From Oscheius sp. JU75 (taxonomy: Eukaryota; Nematoda; Chromadorea; Rhabditida; Rhabditidae): a stretch of DNA of 64,000 nucleotides. The position numbers and the translations under genes are program-made. The notes beneath the pieces are model-generated. The model was given only the letters and a program-made list of their open reading frames with translations, did not search any database and was not told where the DNA came from. Numbering within the stretch: position 1 is the stretch's first letter; each line of letters opens with the position of its first letter. Location: NCBI GenBank assembly GCA_037178855.1, contig JASJZC010000002.1, positions 5,022,001-5,086,000 on the forward strand, given 5' to 3'. Shown piece by piece: positions 10,576 through 21,546 of the stretch.

Positions 10576-12253
10576 GTTGGCTCTTAAACATTCAGTATTA
10601 GTTAGGGAAGAGGAGGTGGAGAAAATGAAGGGTACTTTGCGTGCAAGAGAACAATTGTAGTGGAATGCTATGATAAGACAATAATTGGAAAGAAAAAGAA
10701 GAACAGAATACAAGTCGTCCTTAAGGTTTAGTTGCAATTCTGCGAGTAGCAAAACATCTGTTCTCAGGACTGGCTCCAAGAAATCTGATGGGGAGAAATC
10801 ATAAAAGTTTGTGTGCCTCTGTTGAGGAGGCAAGGGATCGACATGGTACTTCTGATTGTAGCTTCCTCTTCCGCTAAGAACATTGGAAGATAGTAGCAGT
10901 TCGCGTGATAGGAAGAATCAGATTTGGTCTGGATGTTTTTCTATAGGTTAGTCACTACCAGATGTATTTCTACATTTTGCAAATTTTCCCGGTTCCTATT
11001 GGAACACATCATGATGTCTATACAACAAACATTGGAAGTCAAATGCTCTGAGAGAAGAATCGAATTAGAACCTTTACGAATTATTAATCTGTTCGCAGTA
11101 GGTGGATGATTAAGAACCTGCTTGAACTGAATCGACTCGGGTGGTCACACTCTCTAGGTTCAAAACAGAGCAAATTGAAACAATATGACTGAGACACATA
11201 AGTGACATCATTATTTGAAAAGTTTCTGAAAAAGAAGGGCTCGGCTCTCGGTTTTAACGGAACGGAAGCGGTATAATTGGCGGCAGAGAGAGTCTCTCTC
11301 TCTCTCTCTCTCGGCAGCTCCTCAATCAGGCCGGCACACAGAAATTAAAGGAAGATAAAAAGTGTGCAATAGAATTGGGGTGTAGCCAACCAAAGAGGCG
11401 AACACTGAAAGAGACTCTTTAAGGTCGAAGAGCAGACGCAATAACGAAGAGAATTACGGAAATTGTTGATCTTCTAGGGAGAGAGGTAGACGGCTACAAA
11501 ATGAAGGAATGAGTGGGTGTTATGATCAAACCGAGGACGGATCTCTTAGGGATCTTCTCGGGGACTTCCAAGAACAATATGGACATGACTACTGTCAGAG
11601 ACCGTTGGACTTTGAAAAGTGCCTCTGCGCTCCTACAAAGGACTTCGCCAGCCTATTTAGTACAGCAAATCTTTGTAAGAGAAAAACAAAATTTTGAAGG
11701 TTAGGAAACTGTTCAATTCCAGCTGCAATCAACTGCTGCTTTTGGCAAAAATACGGGAAGTCTCGCTCCAGAATTCATGGCTCCGAAGACAAATGATAGC
11801 GGAATTTTTTTTGTTGCTGTTCGCATGTTGCTCGGAACGAATTGTATTGGAAACAGATTCATACCAGTCGAAGAAGGGAGTGAATAAGAGATAAAGGTTG
11901 ATTGAGTGTGTGTGAAATGCTAATTAGTATTGAAGATGGAGAAAAAGAGACTTTTCGCTCCGAGTTTCAATTATAAGGCACTAGAAAGACCGCCGAATGA
12001 GCTGTTTTTCTAATAAGCAGCTGTCTCGATTGACGTCGGTCTCACAATTACCCTACAGGCCGTTTGGTCTTGCCGTGCAACGCTCTTATACTTTATTCGC
12101 ATTGTCTCCTTGACTTTCATCCACAAACAGATCGTCTTTCAGGGCATTCTCCAAAGATGGCATTTCGAAACCTGTTTACTTTGAAGTTTCAGTACCAGTA
12201 AGGACACCCATGACAGTTAAATATACTGAAACTATCGCTGGGCCTTCTCGATA
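10576..12253. other. Intergenic, likely promoter of the minus-strand pair
   Basis: No gene supported. An open frame near 11509-11697 (plus) is protein-like for 62 residues, but it has no linked exon and no family. A (TC)10 tract lies at 11293-11312. Confidence 0.4.
11293..11312 (+). repeat. (TC)10 microsatellite
   Basis: Uninterrupted TC dinucleotide repeat, directly preceded by GAGAGAG. GA/CT tracts are common in animal promoters; no function can be read from the sequence. Confidence 0.9.
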
Positions 12254-12630
12254 TCAATATTGTTGTAGGCCTGGAGAAGACGCCTGGAAAGGGAGCTTTG
12301 CATATAGACCGAAATGCCGAAACCCACTGCATTTCAATGATCCGACTGACTCGATTCTCTCTATTTATCTTCTCCACCAGTTTCATTTGTCTGAGCAACT
12401 ATTACTTTTTCCAAGAAGAATGTTACCTCGTGTGCGAGACGAAACAGTAGACGACCCAGACGACGGAACAGATCAGCCAGCCTACAAAAATGACCCAAAA
12501 AGTTGCCTGGACTTCTTCCAAATACACGTCATTACTCTGAAACTGTCCTTTGTGGAGAGAATATCAGACTTACGTGTAGTTCTTCCGATGACGTCGCCTC
12601 GTAAGAAGTCGAGGGAATTTCCAGGTTCAT
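12254..12630 (-). CDS. Small single-pass membrane protein (micro-protein)
   Basis: Three exons (12574-12630, 12427-12536, 12254-12326) join in frame to give 79 residues. The start ATG follows a TTTGTTTCAG acceptor by five bases. A hydrophilic, acidic N-terminus (MNLEIPSTSYEATSSEEL) precedes a strong hydrophobic helix, WVIFVGWLICSVVWVVYCF, and a short polar tail. No signal peptide is visible, so the protein is probably oriented with its N-terminus in the cytoplasm or lumen and a short C-terminal tail. The third exon is also open in another frame, so the exact C-terminus is uncertain. Family not recognised; size and topology resemble small regulators of pumps and channels, which is only an analogy. 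Confidence 0.45.
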
Positions 12631-13404
12631 GGGGGCTGAAACAAAAAAAGGTCGACGACAACAAAAGAGAAGAATCGGAAACCGTGGATGGCACAAGCGC
12701 AAGAGAAACACGATGAGCAAACAATGGACGGGTATCGAGTTGCCGGGAAAAGCCGCGTGAACATCAAGCAAATCAGCGAAGGAGTTTTGAGGCAAAACGA
12801 GAGTCAGTCATACGATTGTAATTGATACAATTACGCGAGTAAAGCAATTGCATTGAAACAGTCACAAAATTATATGACAAATGCTGTAAGAAAAACATGT
12901 TTTGGACCATAAGAAAGAGGGAAAGATTTGGACCGAGAGAGGCTCACAATGCGGATGTTGGTCCTCTTACGGCGAGCTTCAAAAAACGAGGCGCAGGTGT
13001 TCGGCTATAGAGACACTTCTGTCTGTTTTCTTAATCGAGGAAAATGTGTGTGGAATAAGGGTCGCGCAGCAGATTTCGAACTACTGATAAACGCGGGAGT
13101 GCCACAGCAGCAGCGAAACCTCTCCACTGATTGCCCTATCTTTTAGCACTGTCTGACTTCAAGACCGGTTCCGCGCGGGAAGGAAAGAGTGAGCGTTTAG
13201 CTGGGATTAAAGTACTCGAGTACAGGTTGTGTGTTCTGGAAAGGAGGGAGAGACACTTTGAGTCACTTCCGAACTTATCGCCCATTAATGCCGGAAGAGG
13301 TTTTTTGTTCGCAACGGCTGTCACTAAGAAAATCGAACTGAAACATCAACAAATAACCGTTTATAAGCACCAGATGGAGGGAGATCATGGGACACGTTGG
13401 GCCT
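12631..13404. other. Intergenic, no supported gene
   Basis: Between the 5' end of the micro-protein gene and the 3' end of acid sphingomyelinase, both on the minus strand. Short open frames only. Confidence 0.45.
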
Positions 13405-15499
13405 TTAAAACTCTAGTCGATTCGTTTTGAGCATTTTGGATCGCTGGGAGCGGGGAGGCGGACAGTAGAGAGTATTGTTGTGATGTCCCATCCTCATCGA
13501 GCAGAGAATCCCCTGACGACAAGGCAATCCACAGGACTTGGCCTCTGTTCTGTACGAGTAACTAAAAGTGTTCGATTTTCTGAGAGTTATCTCGAACTCA
13601 CTGAACAAAGTCGTCAAAGGCATCGTCGTCATACTCGAATTTTTGAATGAGTCTTTCCCACGAACTCGGAGAGAGATCTGTCATGTTGAAGTCTCGCTGA
13701 AATATCAATAGTTCGGTAGAATTCAAGCATACCTTTGCTTTGTACAGAAGTTTCCAGTCTGGAGGACTTGTGGCATTGGCCTTGTCTAAATCCGCATAGT
13801 AGTTCTCAATCTCCAGGATTTCCTGTTAGAAGAAACGCGATTGATTTTGAAAAGAAGAACATACATATTTTCCATCTACAGAAACTTCGTAGACCCTGAA
13901 ACCTGGGTTCAGATCGGAAAAAGTCGTGGCCGAGGGTCCCGAATAGCTGACTCCAATAGGTTTGGAACTGATGTTGTGCATATCCTTGTAATAAACAGTA
14001 AAGTAATCAGTGTGAACGTGTCCGAAGAACTGGGCTGTGATGGTGGAAGAGAATCGCTGTATAACTCGGTAGTAGTTCCTGGCCCAGCCCTCGAGACATT
14101 CTCCGTCTCCAGGAGGAATGTGAGCCATTATATGAACCTTTTCCGCAGCTAGTTCAGCCTGAAATCTGTTACATTTCAGAAAGCATGAAGGGCACCTTGT
14201 ACAGTTCGGCGACTAGCCAACTCATAGTGCCGTCAGGGTCGGACTGATTGAGATACATGAAGAAGTTGGTTGTTTCACAGAATCCGGTGTTCAGGGAGAT
14301 CAATCGCAATCCATCGATGATTTTAATGGAATAGGAGCCGCGACTGAAAGATGGTATATTCGAAACTGTTGCACCAAACTCACTAGTTCATGGTCTCGTT
14401 GGCCTCGTTACTGATCCACGGTTGACTGAGATTTGCCAGTTCCGAATAGAGCCATGTCGGCCAGAATCGTTCCTCAACGAAGTGAGGAGCAAAACTGTTG
14501 ACCGGGACTCCTTCATGGTTCCCGACAGCCCAAAATACTGGAGTTGTCTTGAAGTACTTCCTGACCAAGCCGCCTATCTCCCTCAAGACTTGTAGATGTC
14601 CTTCTTTCGAGTACTGCCAGTCGACGTGGTTGATGTAATCGCCGGTCATCATCACATAGTCGATCTGAAAATGATTAAGTACATACAAAGAAAATGAACA
14701 TACCTCGATACTTTGGTTTATGTACTGCAGCATGTGTTCCAGGGTCCGAATAGGGATGTCACAACTGGCTACAGTCCCCCAATACCCGGCTGGGCTCGTA
14801 GTTTCTGCATTTTTGGATAACCCTTCACGACAGCAGACTGGCTGGTTACATTTGGATTCAGTACCGGGCGCATACTCGAAATCAATGTGGAGGTCGGAGA
14901 GTTGAAGAACCCGGATGGGTCGAGATGCAGCTAAAACGAGAGAATAGATTTTACCTTACAACTCACATATGACTTTCTTCTCGACCCGCTTTCTTTTCGG
15001 TTTTGGAGGGAGTGCAACTTCCCATCCCGCCTGACTTGGATCACTGGCATCGGCACAATCTGGTAGCAGAATACCACAAATTTGAGAAGGTGAACTGTGT
15101 CCCAGTTGACGGAACACGTAGAAGAACTCTTCCTACAGATATTCATTTTTCAGCAAAACAAGCTATGTAGCTTACCCTGAACTGTCCGGAGATACCATCG
15201 CAGACAACATAACTCTGCTTGGCAAACAGGTTGCAAATAATCTTGGCGAGCTTGAGAATAACTGTTTCGGAAAAATCGACTTTCAATGTGAGCCTGAATG
15301 ATTCATATTTACTTGAAGACATTTGAACTAACGTGGTAAACCAAACTGCACTTTTGCAGGCAATGCAAGACGGATAGAACTGTAGTCCCGAGCTGGTTGA
15401 TACCTCGTTACGTCCCTTTTTGCGAGAATTTGCAGATGGGTGAGAGAGTACAGTCACCAGAAACAGAAATCCGAGAGCTATTCGGAAGGGAAACCTCAT
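13405..15499 (-). CDS. Acid sphingomyelinase (secreted/lysosomal metallophosphoesterase)
   Basis: Hydrolyses sphingomyelin to ceramide and phosphocholine. The start chosen (MRFPFRIALGFLFLVTVLS) gives a signal peptide. A saposin-B region follows with the expected cysteines (CIACKSAVW, IICNLFAKQ, VVCDGISGQF, PSQICGILLPDCA). The metallophosphoesterase core is complete: LSDLHIDFEY, DYVMMTGDYINH, WAVGNHEGVP, HIMAHIPPGDGECLEGW and FFGHVHTDYF supply the Asp, His and Asn ligands of the two-metal site. The cysteine-rich C-terminus (SCGLPCRQGILC) is typical of the family. The exon that supplies it is reached by splicing at GTTCA/gtgagt near 13612. About nine short introns. Corresponds to the asm genes of C. 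elegans. Confidence 0.92.
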
Positions 15500-16666
15500 T
15501 GCTGAAAGGTGTTCAGTTGAGAAGAGGAACAAAAATGTAAAGCAGGCAACACGCTAGGAGACTTTAAAACAATGAGACATGACGCGTGATGATGAGCAGC
15601 TGGTCGTCTATGTTAAATCGATAGCGATCAGATGGTGGTCTGACCGCTGACGCGCTCATAAACACCTTGACTAATTTGCGGTCTTTTTGATCTTTTTTAG
15701 GGAGAGAGTTGAGAGACACTCGGAGGTACGCTTACTAGCCGAATCATGTCAGGAAAAAAGTTTTACAGATTTGGTATCTTGACATGAGCGGATCTGAACA
15801 GTTTGTGCTGGCTGGAACGATTATTTAGAGAGGAAGACAAAATCAGGTGGGAGCATGCCGACAGATTGATGGCAGCAAATCGAGAAGAATCATCCAAAAG
15901 CGATCTTTTCGAAGTTCCCAGAATCTAAACTTTTTTAGAAAAATTGTCGAGGGATAAATCCTAGCAATTCAATTTAGAAGCGACAGCTAGTTCACTTGGT
16001 AGCTTGCTGTTCTCTCTAGGTGTTCGTCTCTACTTCTTCTCTACCCAGCTCCCGTTGCTTTTCTTCAAGCAGTCTACCAGAATAAAAACTTTTGCGCTGG
16101 CTTTCTCACCCCCTTTCTTTCGTCTCGAGACTAGGATCTGGGGCAGTCCCGCGCAACCCAAATCCGAACACTCAGTCTACCCTCCGAGGGCCTGATCGGG
16201 ATTCGGAAAAGCGGGTAGTGGAGACCGAGGGTGGGGACTTGAAACGGGAGATTTGGTTTTAGAATTTGAGAATTATAAAACGTATGTCTCTGTCCCTCTG
16301 TGTCAGTAGTCTACCATGTCCTTCTGCAAATGGTCTGTTCTCTTGGTAACTAGGTAACATTTGGGTACTCAAAGTTATGAAAGAAATTGCTCAAAGGCGC
16401 AAAGCTATGCTGGTAATAAAAGGCGGGCTATGAAAATCCTGTATTTTGACAGAGATGAATTAGGCAGTTTCGGCGTGGAGCAAAAGACAGGTCAGGCCAG
16501 AACCAATCAAAGAATGAAGCCTCACACTGTCCAGCTGTAGCGGTAGTTTCAGCTATTGCATCTCCATCCTCCAGTTCGTTTGGTCTCTTTTTAGTTTATG
16601 CATGAGAAACATTCACAGGTCTTCTGCCTCAGACTCGGATTTTTGCATTTCTCGTCGACACTCCAG
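15500..16666. other. Intergenic with a degenerate inverted copy of the neighbouring gene
   Basis: No intact gene. Positions about 16246-16326 closely resemble, in inverted orientation, the exon-intron junction of the small gene at 16667-16980: both share GGTTTTAGA, TTTGAGA and TAAAAC, then GTATGTCTCTGTC and GTCAGTAGTCTACC. The rest shows nothing I can support. Confidence 0.55.
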
Positions 16667-16980
16667 TCACCGTGCTTGTCCAGTTGAGTTATCTGTCCAA
16701 TCCACTGTTCGCGAGGTATTCCTTCCGAAGCTCTGCCACCAGTTTCCTGGAAAATCAAGGGAAGGACACGGTAGACTACTGACACGAAGACGGTGGGCGA
16801 CAGAGACATACCCAGTGTTTTAGAACTCTCAAACTCTAAAACCAATTCTCTCATCTCTCTATGTCCCCGATTAACGTTCTTTTCAGTCCGGAATACCCCC
16901 TCTGTCAAAATATGCTCTTCCGTGCTTCTATTCCCGTCTGAAGCTGCCAATTTGTGATGACAGCATCCGTCGGAGGCCAT
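16667..16980 (-). CDS. Small uncharacterised protein
   Basis: Two exons (16812-16980 and 16667-16746) with a 65-nt intron GTATGT...TTCCAG join at phase 1 to give 82 residues. It begins MASDGCCHHKLAASDG and ends NWWQSFGRNTSRTVDWTDNS. The unspliced frame is also open to 16591, so a longer retained-intron form is possible. No signal peptide, no membrane helix, no recognised family. An inverted partial copy lies about 430 bp away. Confidence 0.35.
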
Positions 16981-17540
16981 GTTGATTCGAACAAGTCTCG
17001 TTCAGTCTGAGTTCTTACGCTACAACCTTTTACATCCTACACTTAACGTAGACCTGAGCGTAGGGATACTTATTGTGTGCCCGTATATAGGAACCAGGAA
17101 GTCTCTGATAAAGTAGATTGCTGTTTTCATATGTGTCACGCTATCTTTTCAGCGTCAGTATTAGATTACCGTAACTGACCTTTTAATAGAGGCGGCGAGA
17201 CTCCAGACACAGCAGCTTTCGTGTTTTTTTCAAGGCCTCAATCAGTACTTTCTCCTTTTAGAACAACACAAGCTTGAACTCGTACGAATAGTACCTCCAA
17301 ATGAGCTACTTTGATCAGGATGCGCTCTGCAGAGAGCGAATTACGATCTTTGACTGGCTGGGAAGGCGTGGATCTGCAGGTCGAAAATCAGACCTTTTGC
17401 GAGAACTGATACAGGCGACAAACATCCTCCTGATCTTCTTGGTTCATTTCTACGAAAGAGAGATGACTCCAATTGCCTGTTTTGCTTTGCACTTCTCTCA
17501 CTTCTCTCCCGTCTAGCCTTGAGTAGTCTTTCGATCTCAG
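16981..17540. other. Divergent intergenic region
   Basis: Lies between the minus-strand small gene and the plus-strand receptor gene, so it probably holds both promoters. No motif identified with confidence. Confidence 0.4.
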
Positions 17541-18683
17541 ATGCCTCCGAATACCACCGACTCGGTCGAAAGTCTCTTCAAGGACTGTGCCTTCGGATTC
17601 GATTTGAGGGAACTGATCGAATTCTACGTTTCTTCCATCTACGGGATGCTTTCGATCGGTCTCTACATTGCCGAAATCGTCATTATTTTGAGAAGTCCCA
17701 AGTTAAAGCAGCCTTTCTACTACCAGTTTGTCTATTTGGCTCTGATGGTGAGTAGTTCCTGGTTCATCTAATTGACTCTTCTTCCAGAACATGCTGTTTT
17801 GGATTACCATGTTCTTCATGGCTCGAATCATCCCGCATCCAGTTTGTTTTCCTCTTGACCACAATCAGCTTCCTTTCAGTATTTCTGTCGTATCTTCTAC
17901 CCGAACTTCAAAACAGCGAGCAATGTTTGGAAACCGATAGTGATTACGTACATGATTTCAATCTCGGGCCAGCTCAGTACTGTCATGTTGATCAATATCA
18001 ACAGAGCCAGTGTCATTCTTTGGCCACTGAAAGCAGACAAGGTCTGTCTTCATTAGACAACACCTGTTCCAAACATGTTCATGGACAGAGATCAAAAGAT
18101 GATGATTTCAGTTCTGGAAGAAGTACGAACTCGTGGCTCTGGGATTCGTGTTTATCTTCTCGATCATCTACTCGCTTCCTTTGTGGAACTGGGGAGCCAA
18201 AATTGACTGGATCAGCTACGATCACTTGACTATGCAGTTCACTGACGAGTGGCCTCATGTAAGCAACTTTGGTCAAGGGGCGAGAGGACTCTTTTCCAGA
18301 TGAATCCAAATCTGATGAACACGATCCTGTCAGTCATCTGTCTGATGGTCATTCTGGGATCTACTATCATTTCTTTATTGACTCTCTGGAGTCACAAAGC
18401 CAGTACTCGCGAAGCTGAGATCAATCTCTTCTGGACGAACGTCGCCTTTTCTATAACCACCGGTTTGTTGGTGGTATTCATGCCGACCATGTACTTCATC
18501 TATTGGTATGCTTACGACGAGGCGATCGTCAGTGTTTCCATGGACATTCGTGGCTTCCTCTATGATGTCAACTGTCTCGTTCCCGCATGGCTGCTGCTCA
18601 TTATCAACAAGCCAATCAGACAGAGCATCTGGAAGATCAAGAGCCACATGTCGTCGACCATCAACATTGCCACTTCAAGCTAA
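17541..18683 (+). CDS. Nematode seven-helix chemoreceptor, Srg/Srv-like
   Basis: Exons 17541-17747, about 17789-17840, about 17881-18050, about 18112-18258 and 18301-18683 join in frame to roughly 318 residues. Hydrophobic segments fit seven helices (for example YGMLSIGLYIAEIVIIL, MNMLFWITMFFMA, ELVALGFVFIFSIIYSLPLW, ILSVICLMVILGSTIISLL). The end of the third helix carries NINRASVILWPLKADK, the position of the NRxT/S-type motif of the Srg superfamily, followed by FWKKYE. The C-terminal CLVPAWLLLIINKPIR also suits this group. These receptors act in sensory neuron membranes in chemosensation. The split between Srg and Srv cannot be settled by eye. The stop codon lies 9 bp from the stop codon of the convergent propeller gene. 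Confidence 0.75.
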
Positions 18684-18692
18684 CACATTCTA

Positions 18693-21546
18693 TTACTCGT
18701 AAAGTCCCTGAAATAACAATGAAATGAACACAATTGCCAAAAATGATATGTGGAAAGAGGCTGAAGGAGGCGGTGGGTCCACCCAGTCGGCAATAAACAG
18801 GTTCAACTCGTATTGTGAACTGCCGTTGCGAGATGAGCCCCAGACAAGCTTGGTTCCAGCGTAGTTCATCATCGCGAACGAGTTGAACTGGTACTGATCT
18901 CCGTATGTTATCTGAATTATATGTTCTTTTGAAATAGGAATTGGTCTCACTCTTTCCAGACCAGTACCGTCATCTCGAATTGTATAGAGGGCGAAGGCAC
19001 CGAATCCGTTGTCAGCGTCGTTGTAGTTCGAACTGAAAACTTTTCAGATCCCTTTTATAAATTTTTACCAACCTGAAAATGACTCTCTTGTTGTCATTCA
19101 AGTAGTAAGGGGCCCAGCTGGCACCGCCAAGAGACGTGATCTGTCTCATATTCTGTCCATCGATATCGATGACAAAGAGTTCCATGGCTACTGGCTCGAC
19201 CAGATCGTATTTGAGCAGAAGCTGAAGCTCCATAATCCAGCCTACTTGAGTTTATCCCACCTTGTACTTGGCGATCTCAGCTGTTGTTTGTGGTCTACTG
19301 GCCCGGAAGATTAGCCTCTTCCCGTCAGGAGAGAAGAAAGATCCGCCGTCGTAGCCCGTTGTGTTGGTCAGTTGTTTCACATTGCTGCCGTCCGAATCCA
19401 TGATCCAGAGCTCCAAGTCACCGCTTCGAATCGAAGTAAAGGCTATTTTCTTTCCGTCGGGAGAGAGAACAGCTTCGGCGTCGTACCCGGGAGTGATTGT
19501 CAACTGCTGGACAAGGTTTCCATACCTGTTCACCTGGAAATTGTTTTTAATTGTTACATAAAGGCTTGCCTTGAAGATATCGTAGTCCGGAACAATATCC
19601 CAAGTGTAGCTGGTGTTACAGAGTTTCTTCAAAATTGGATCTGTTATTGTGTCTGGATTTCCACACTTTTTCGGTGGACATGTCTTCCCAACATCTGGGT
19701 AGCTTGAAGCCATGATCTAGATTGTTTGCCTTGTCAGAAACATATATCCTCTCTTACATTCCAGAAGTTCCCAGCATAAAGTCGATGATCATTGTCGGTT
19801 TCGTTGAAGAAGAAGGAGCATGTTGTTCCACCCAGTCCCGTGCTGATCCTGTGCATAGTCTGTGTTCTTGGGTCCTTGTTCAAATCTAGCTCGTAGATCT
19901 AAACTGTTGAATCATATGATGCCGACTGACAATTACCTGATCGCAATCGGTACCGTAACCTGTAGCCTGAAGGGTTAACTTCGAGTCATCGAAACTGAAG
20001 TATCCCTCGGCATTCTCTCCTCCAAATGTGATCTGTTTCACATTTGTGAAGTGTTTCTCTCCGTCGAAGTGGACGATGTTGTCATATGAGTCAGTCTGAA
20101 GATCTTGCCATCGGATACTCTTCTGCTCCTCAGGTTCTTGTACTAATCTCTTCGACAGAACTCTGTTAGTCTCCAATTGCCTCTCCCTCTCGGCCATCTC
20201 CTCTGCCTCGATATTGTCAACCCAGTCCGCAATAAACAGATTCATCTCGTATTCGCTCCCGTTTCTCGACGATCCCCAGACCAGCTGTTTCCCGCTTCTC
20301 GAGAACATTGGGAAGGAGTCGAAGTGGGAGCCGTCGAAGGTAACCTGGAGAGATTCATGCGCACCCTAAGGTAAGTCGTACCTGTTCGAGTCCAGTTCCA
20401 TCGTCGTTGGCAATAAACAGATCGAAGGAGTTGTAGTCGTCGCTGGTCGAATTAAAGTTTGTACTGAAGCAATTGGTTCAAAAAGTTTGATCGTCTACCT
20501 GAAGATGATCCGTTTGCTGTCAGGCAAATAGTACGGAGCCCAGTTGGCTCCTCCCAAAGGTCCACTAAAAACTGTTCTCAGTCCAGATCCATCGGCATTC
20601 ATCACATACAGCTCCATGGCTGTTGGAGCTACCAGATCATAGGTTAAGAGTTTCGTATAAATGTCGATTTCTTCTTGAGTCTTGGGTCGACTGGCCCGAA
20701 AGACAATCTTCGTGCCGTCCGGAGACCATGTGGCTCCTCCGTCGTATCCGAGTTCGGAGGTGAGCTAAGAGGAGTTTCAGGGAAGTAGTTAATATACCTG
20801 TTTAGGAGCGGTGTTTCCGTCAGCATCCATCAGCCAGAGCTCCAGATCCCCGCTTCTGAGACTCGTGAACAGAAGCTTAGATCCATCCGGAGAAAGGAAC
20901 CCCTCAGCGTCGTAGACGCTGTTGTTTGTCAACTGCTTGATAACATTTCCGAACTGGTTCACTTTGAAAATGTCAAAGTCCGGGTAGATGTCCCAGGTGT
21001 ACTGGGTGTTGCCTGAATCTTGAAGCATTTGTTCGGCTTACAACTCACAGAGATTCTTGAGTACTGCATCAGTCTTAGCCTCTGTAGTGTTACATCTTTT
21101 TGGAGGACAGCTAGGATCTGCTCCTCCTAGACTCACATTCAGTTGGTGCTGAAAGTTTTCTTCTTTTCGGAATCTTGTTCAACTACCTTGTGGAAAGTTC
21201 CAGCGTAGAGAATATCATGATTGTTTGGATAGAAGTTGGAACAGGTACACACTCCCAGCCCTGTACTAATGCGTCTCAATGTCTGTTGCTCTGGCGGTAC
21301 CCGTAAGTCAATTTGGTAGATCTGAACTCTGTTTTGTATAATTTTTCAACTACTCACCTGATCACAACCAGTCCCGTATCCTGTGGCCTGTAGAGTCAAA
21401 AAATTATCGTCGTAGCTGAAGTATCCCTCAGCATTTTCTCCACCAAATGTCAGTTGTCTCACATTTTTGAGTCGTTTCTCTCCAGGGTAATGTACTTCAG
21501 CGAGGGTGGAAGAAACCAATGAAAGGAGAAACACCCGTAGAAACAT
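18693..21546 (-). CDS. Secreted double TolB-type (PD40) beta-propeller protein
   Basis: Starts with a signal peptide, MFLRVFLLSLVSSTLA. Two homologous propeller units follow in one reading chain. Both begin with KNVRQLTFGGENAEGYF or a close variant, contain CDQ and ISTGLG, and carry PD40 repeats such as YDAEGFLSPDGSKLLFTSLR, DLELWLMDADG and FSPDGKRLIFRASRP. The join is seen in a single uninterrupted exon running from MFSRSGKQLVWGSSRNGSEY through a charged linker (EAEEMAERERQLETNRVL) into unit two, so this is one gene rather than two. The C-terminus is a hydrophobic stretch after PPPPSAS (FLAIVFISLLFQGLYE), suggesting a GPI signal or tail anchor. Role unknown; eukaryotic TolB-like propellers are poorly studied. 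Confidence 0.8.

Noticed and set aside
12210-12716. 168-codon plus-strand frame opposite the micro-protein
   Set aside because: Composition is irregular, it overlaps a phase-consistent minus-strand exon chain, and it has no trans-splice-like acceptor.
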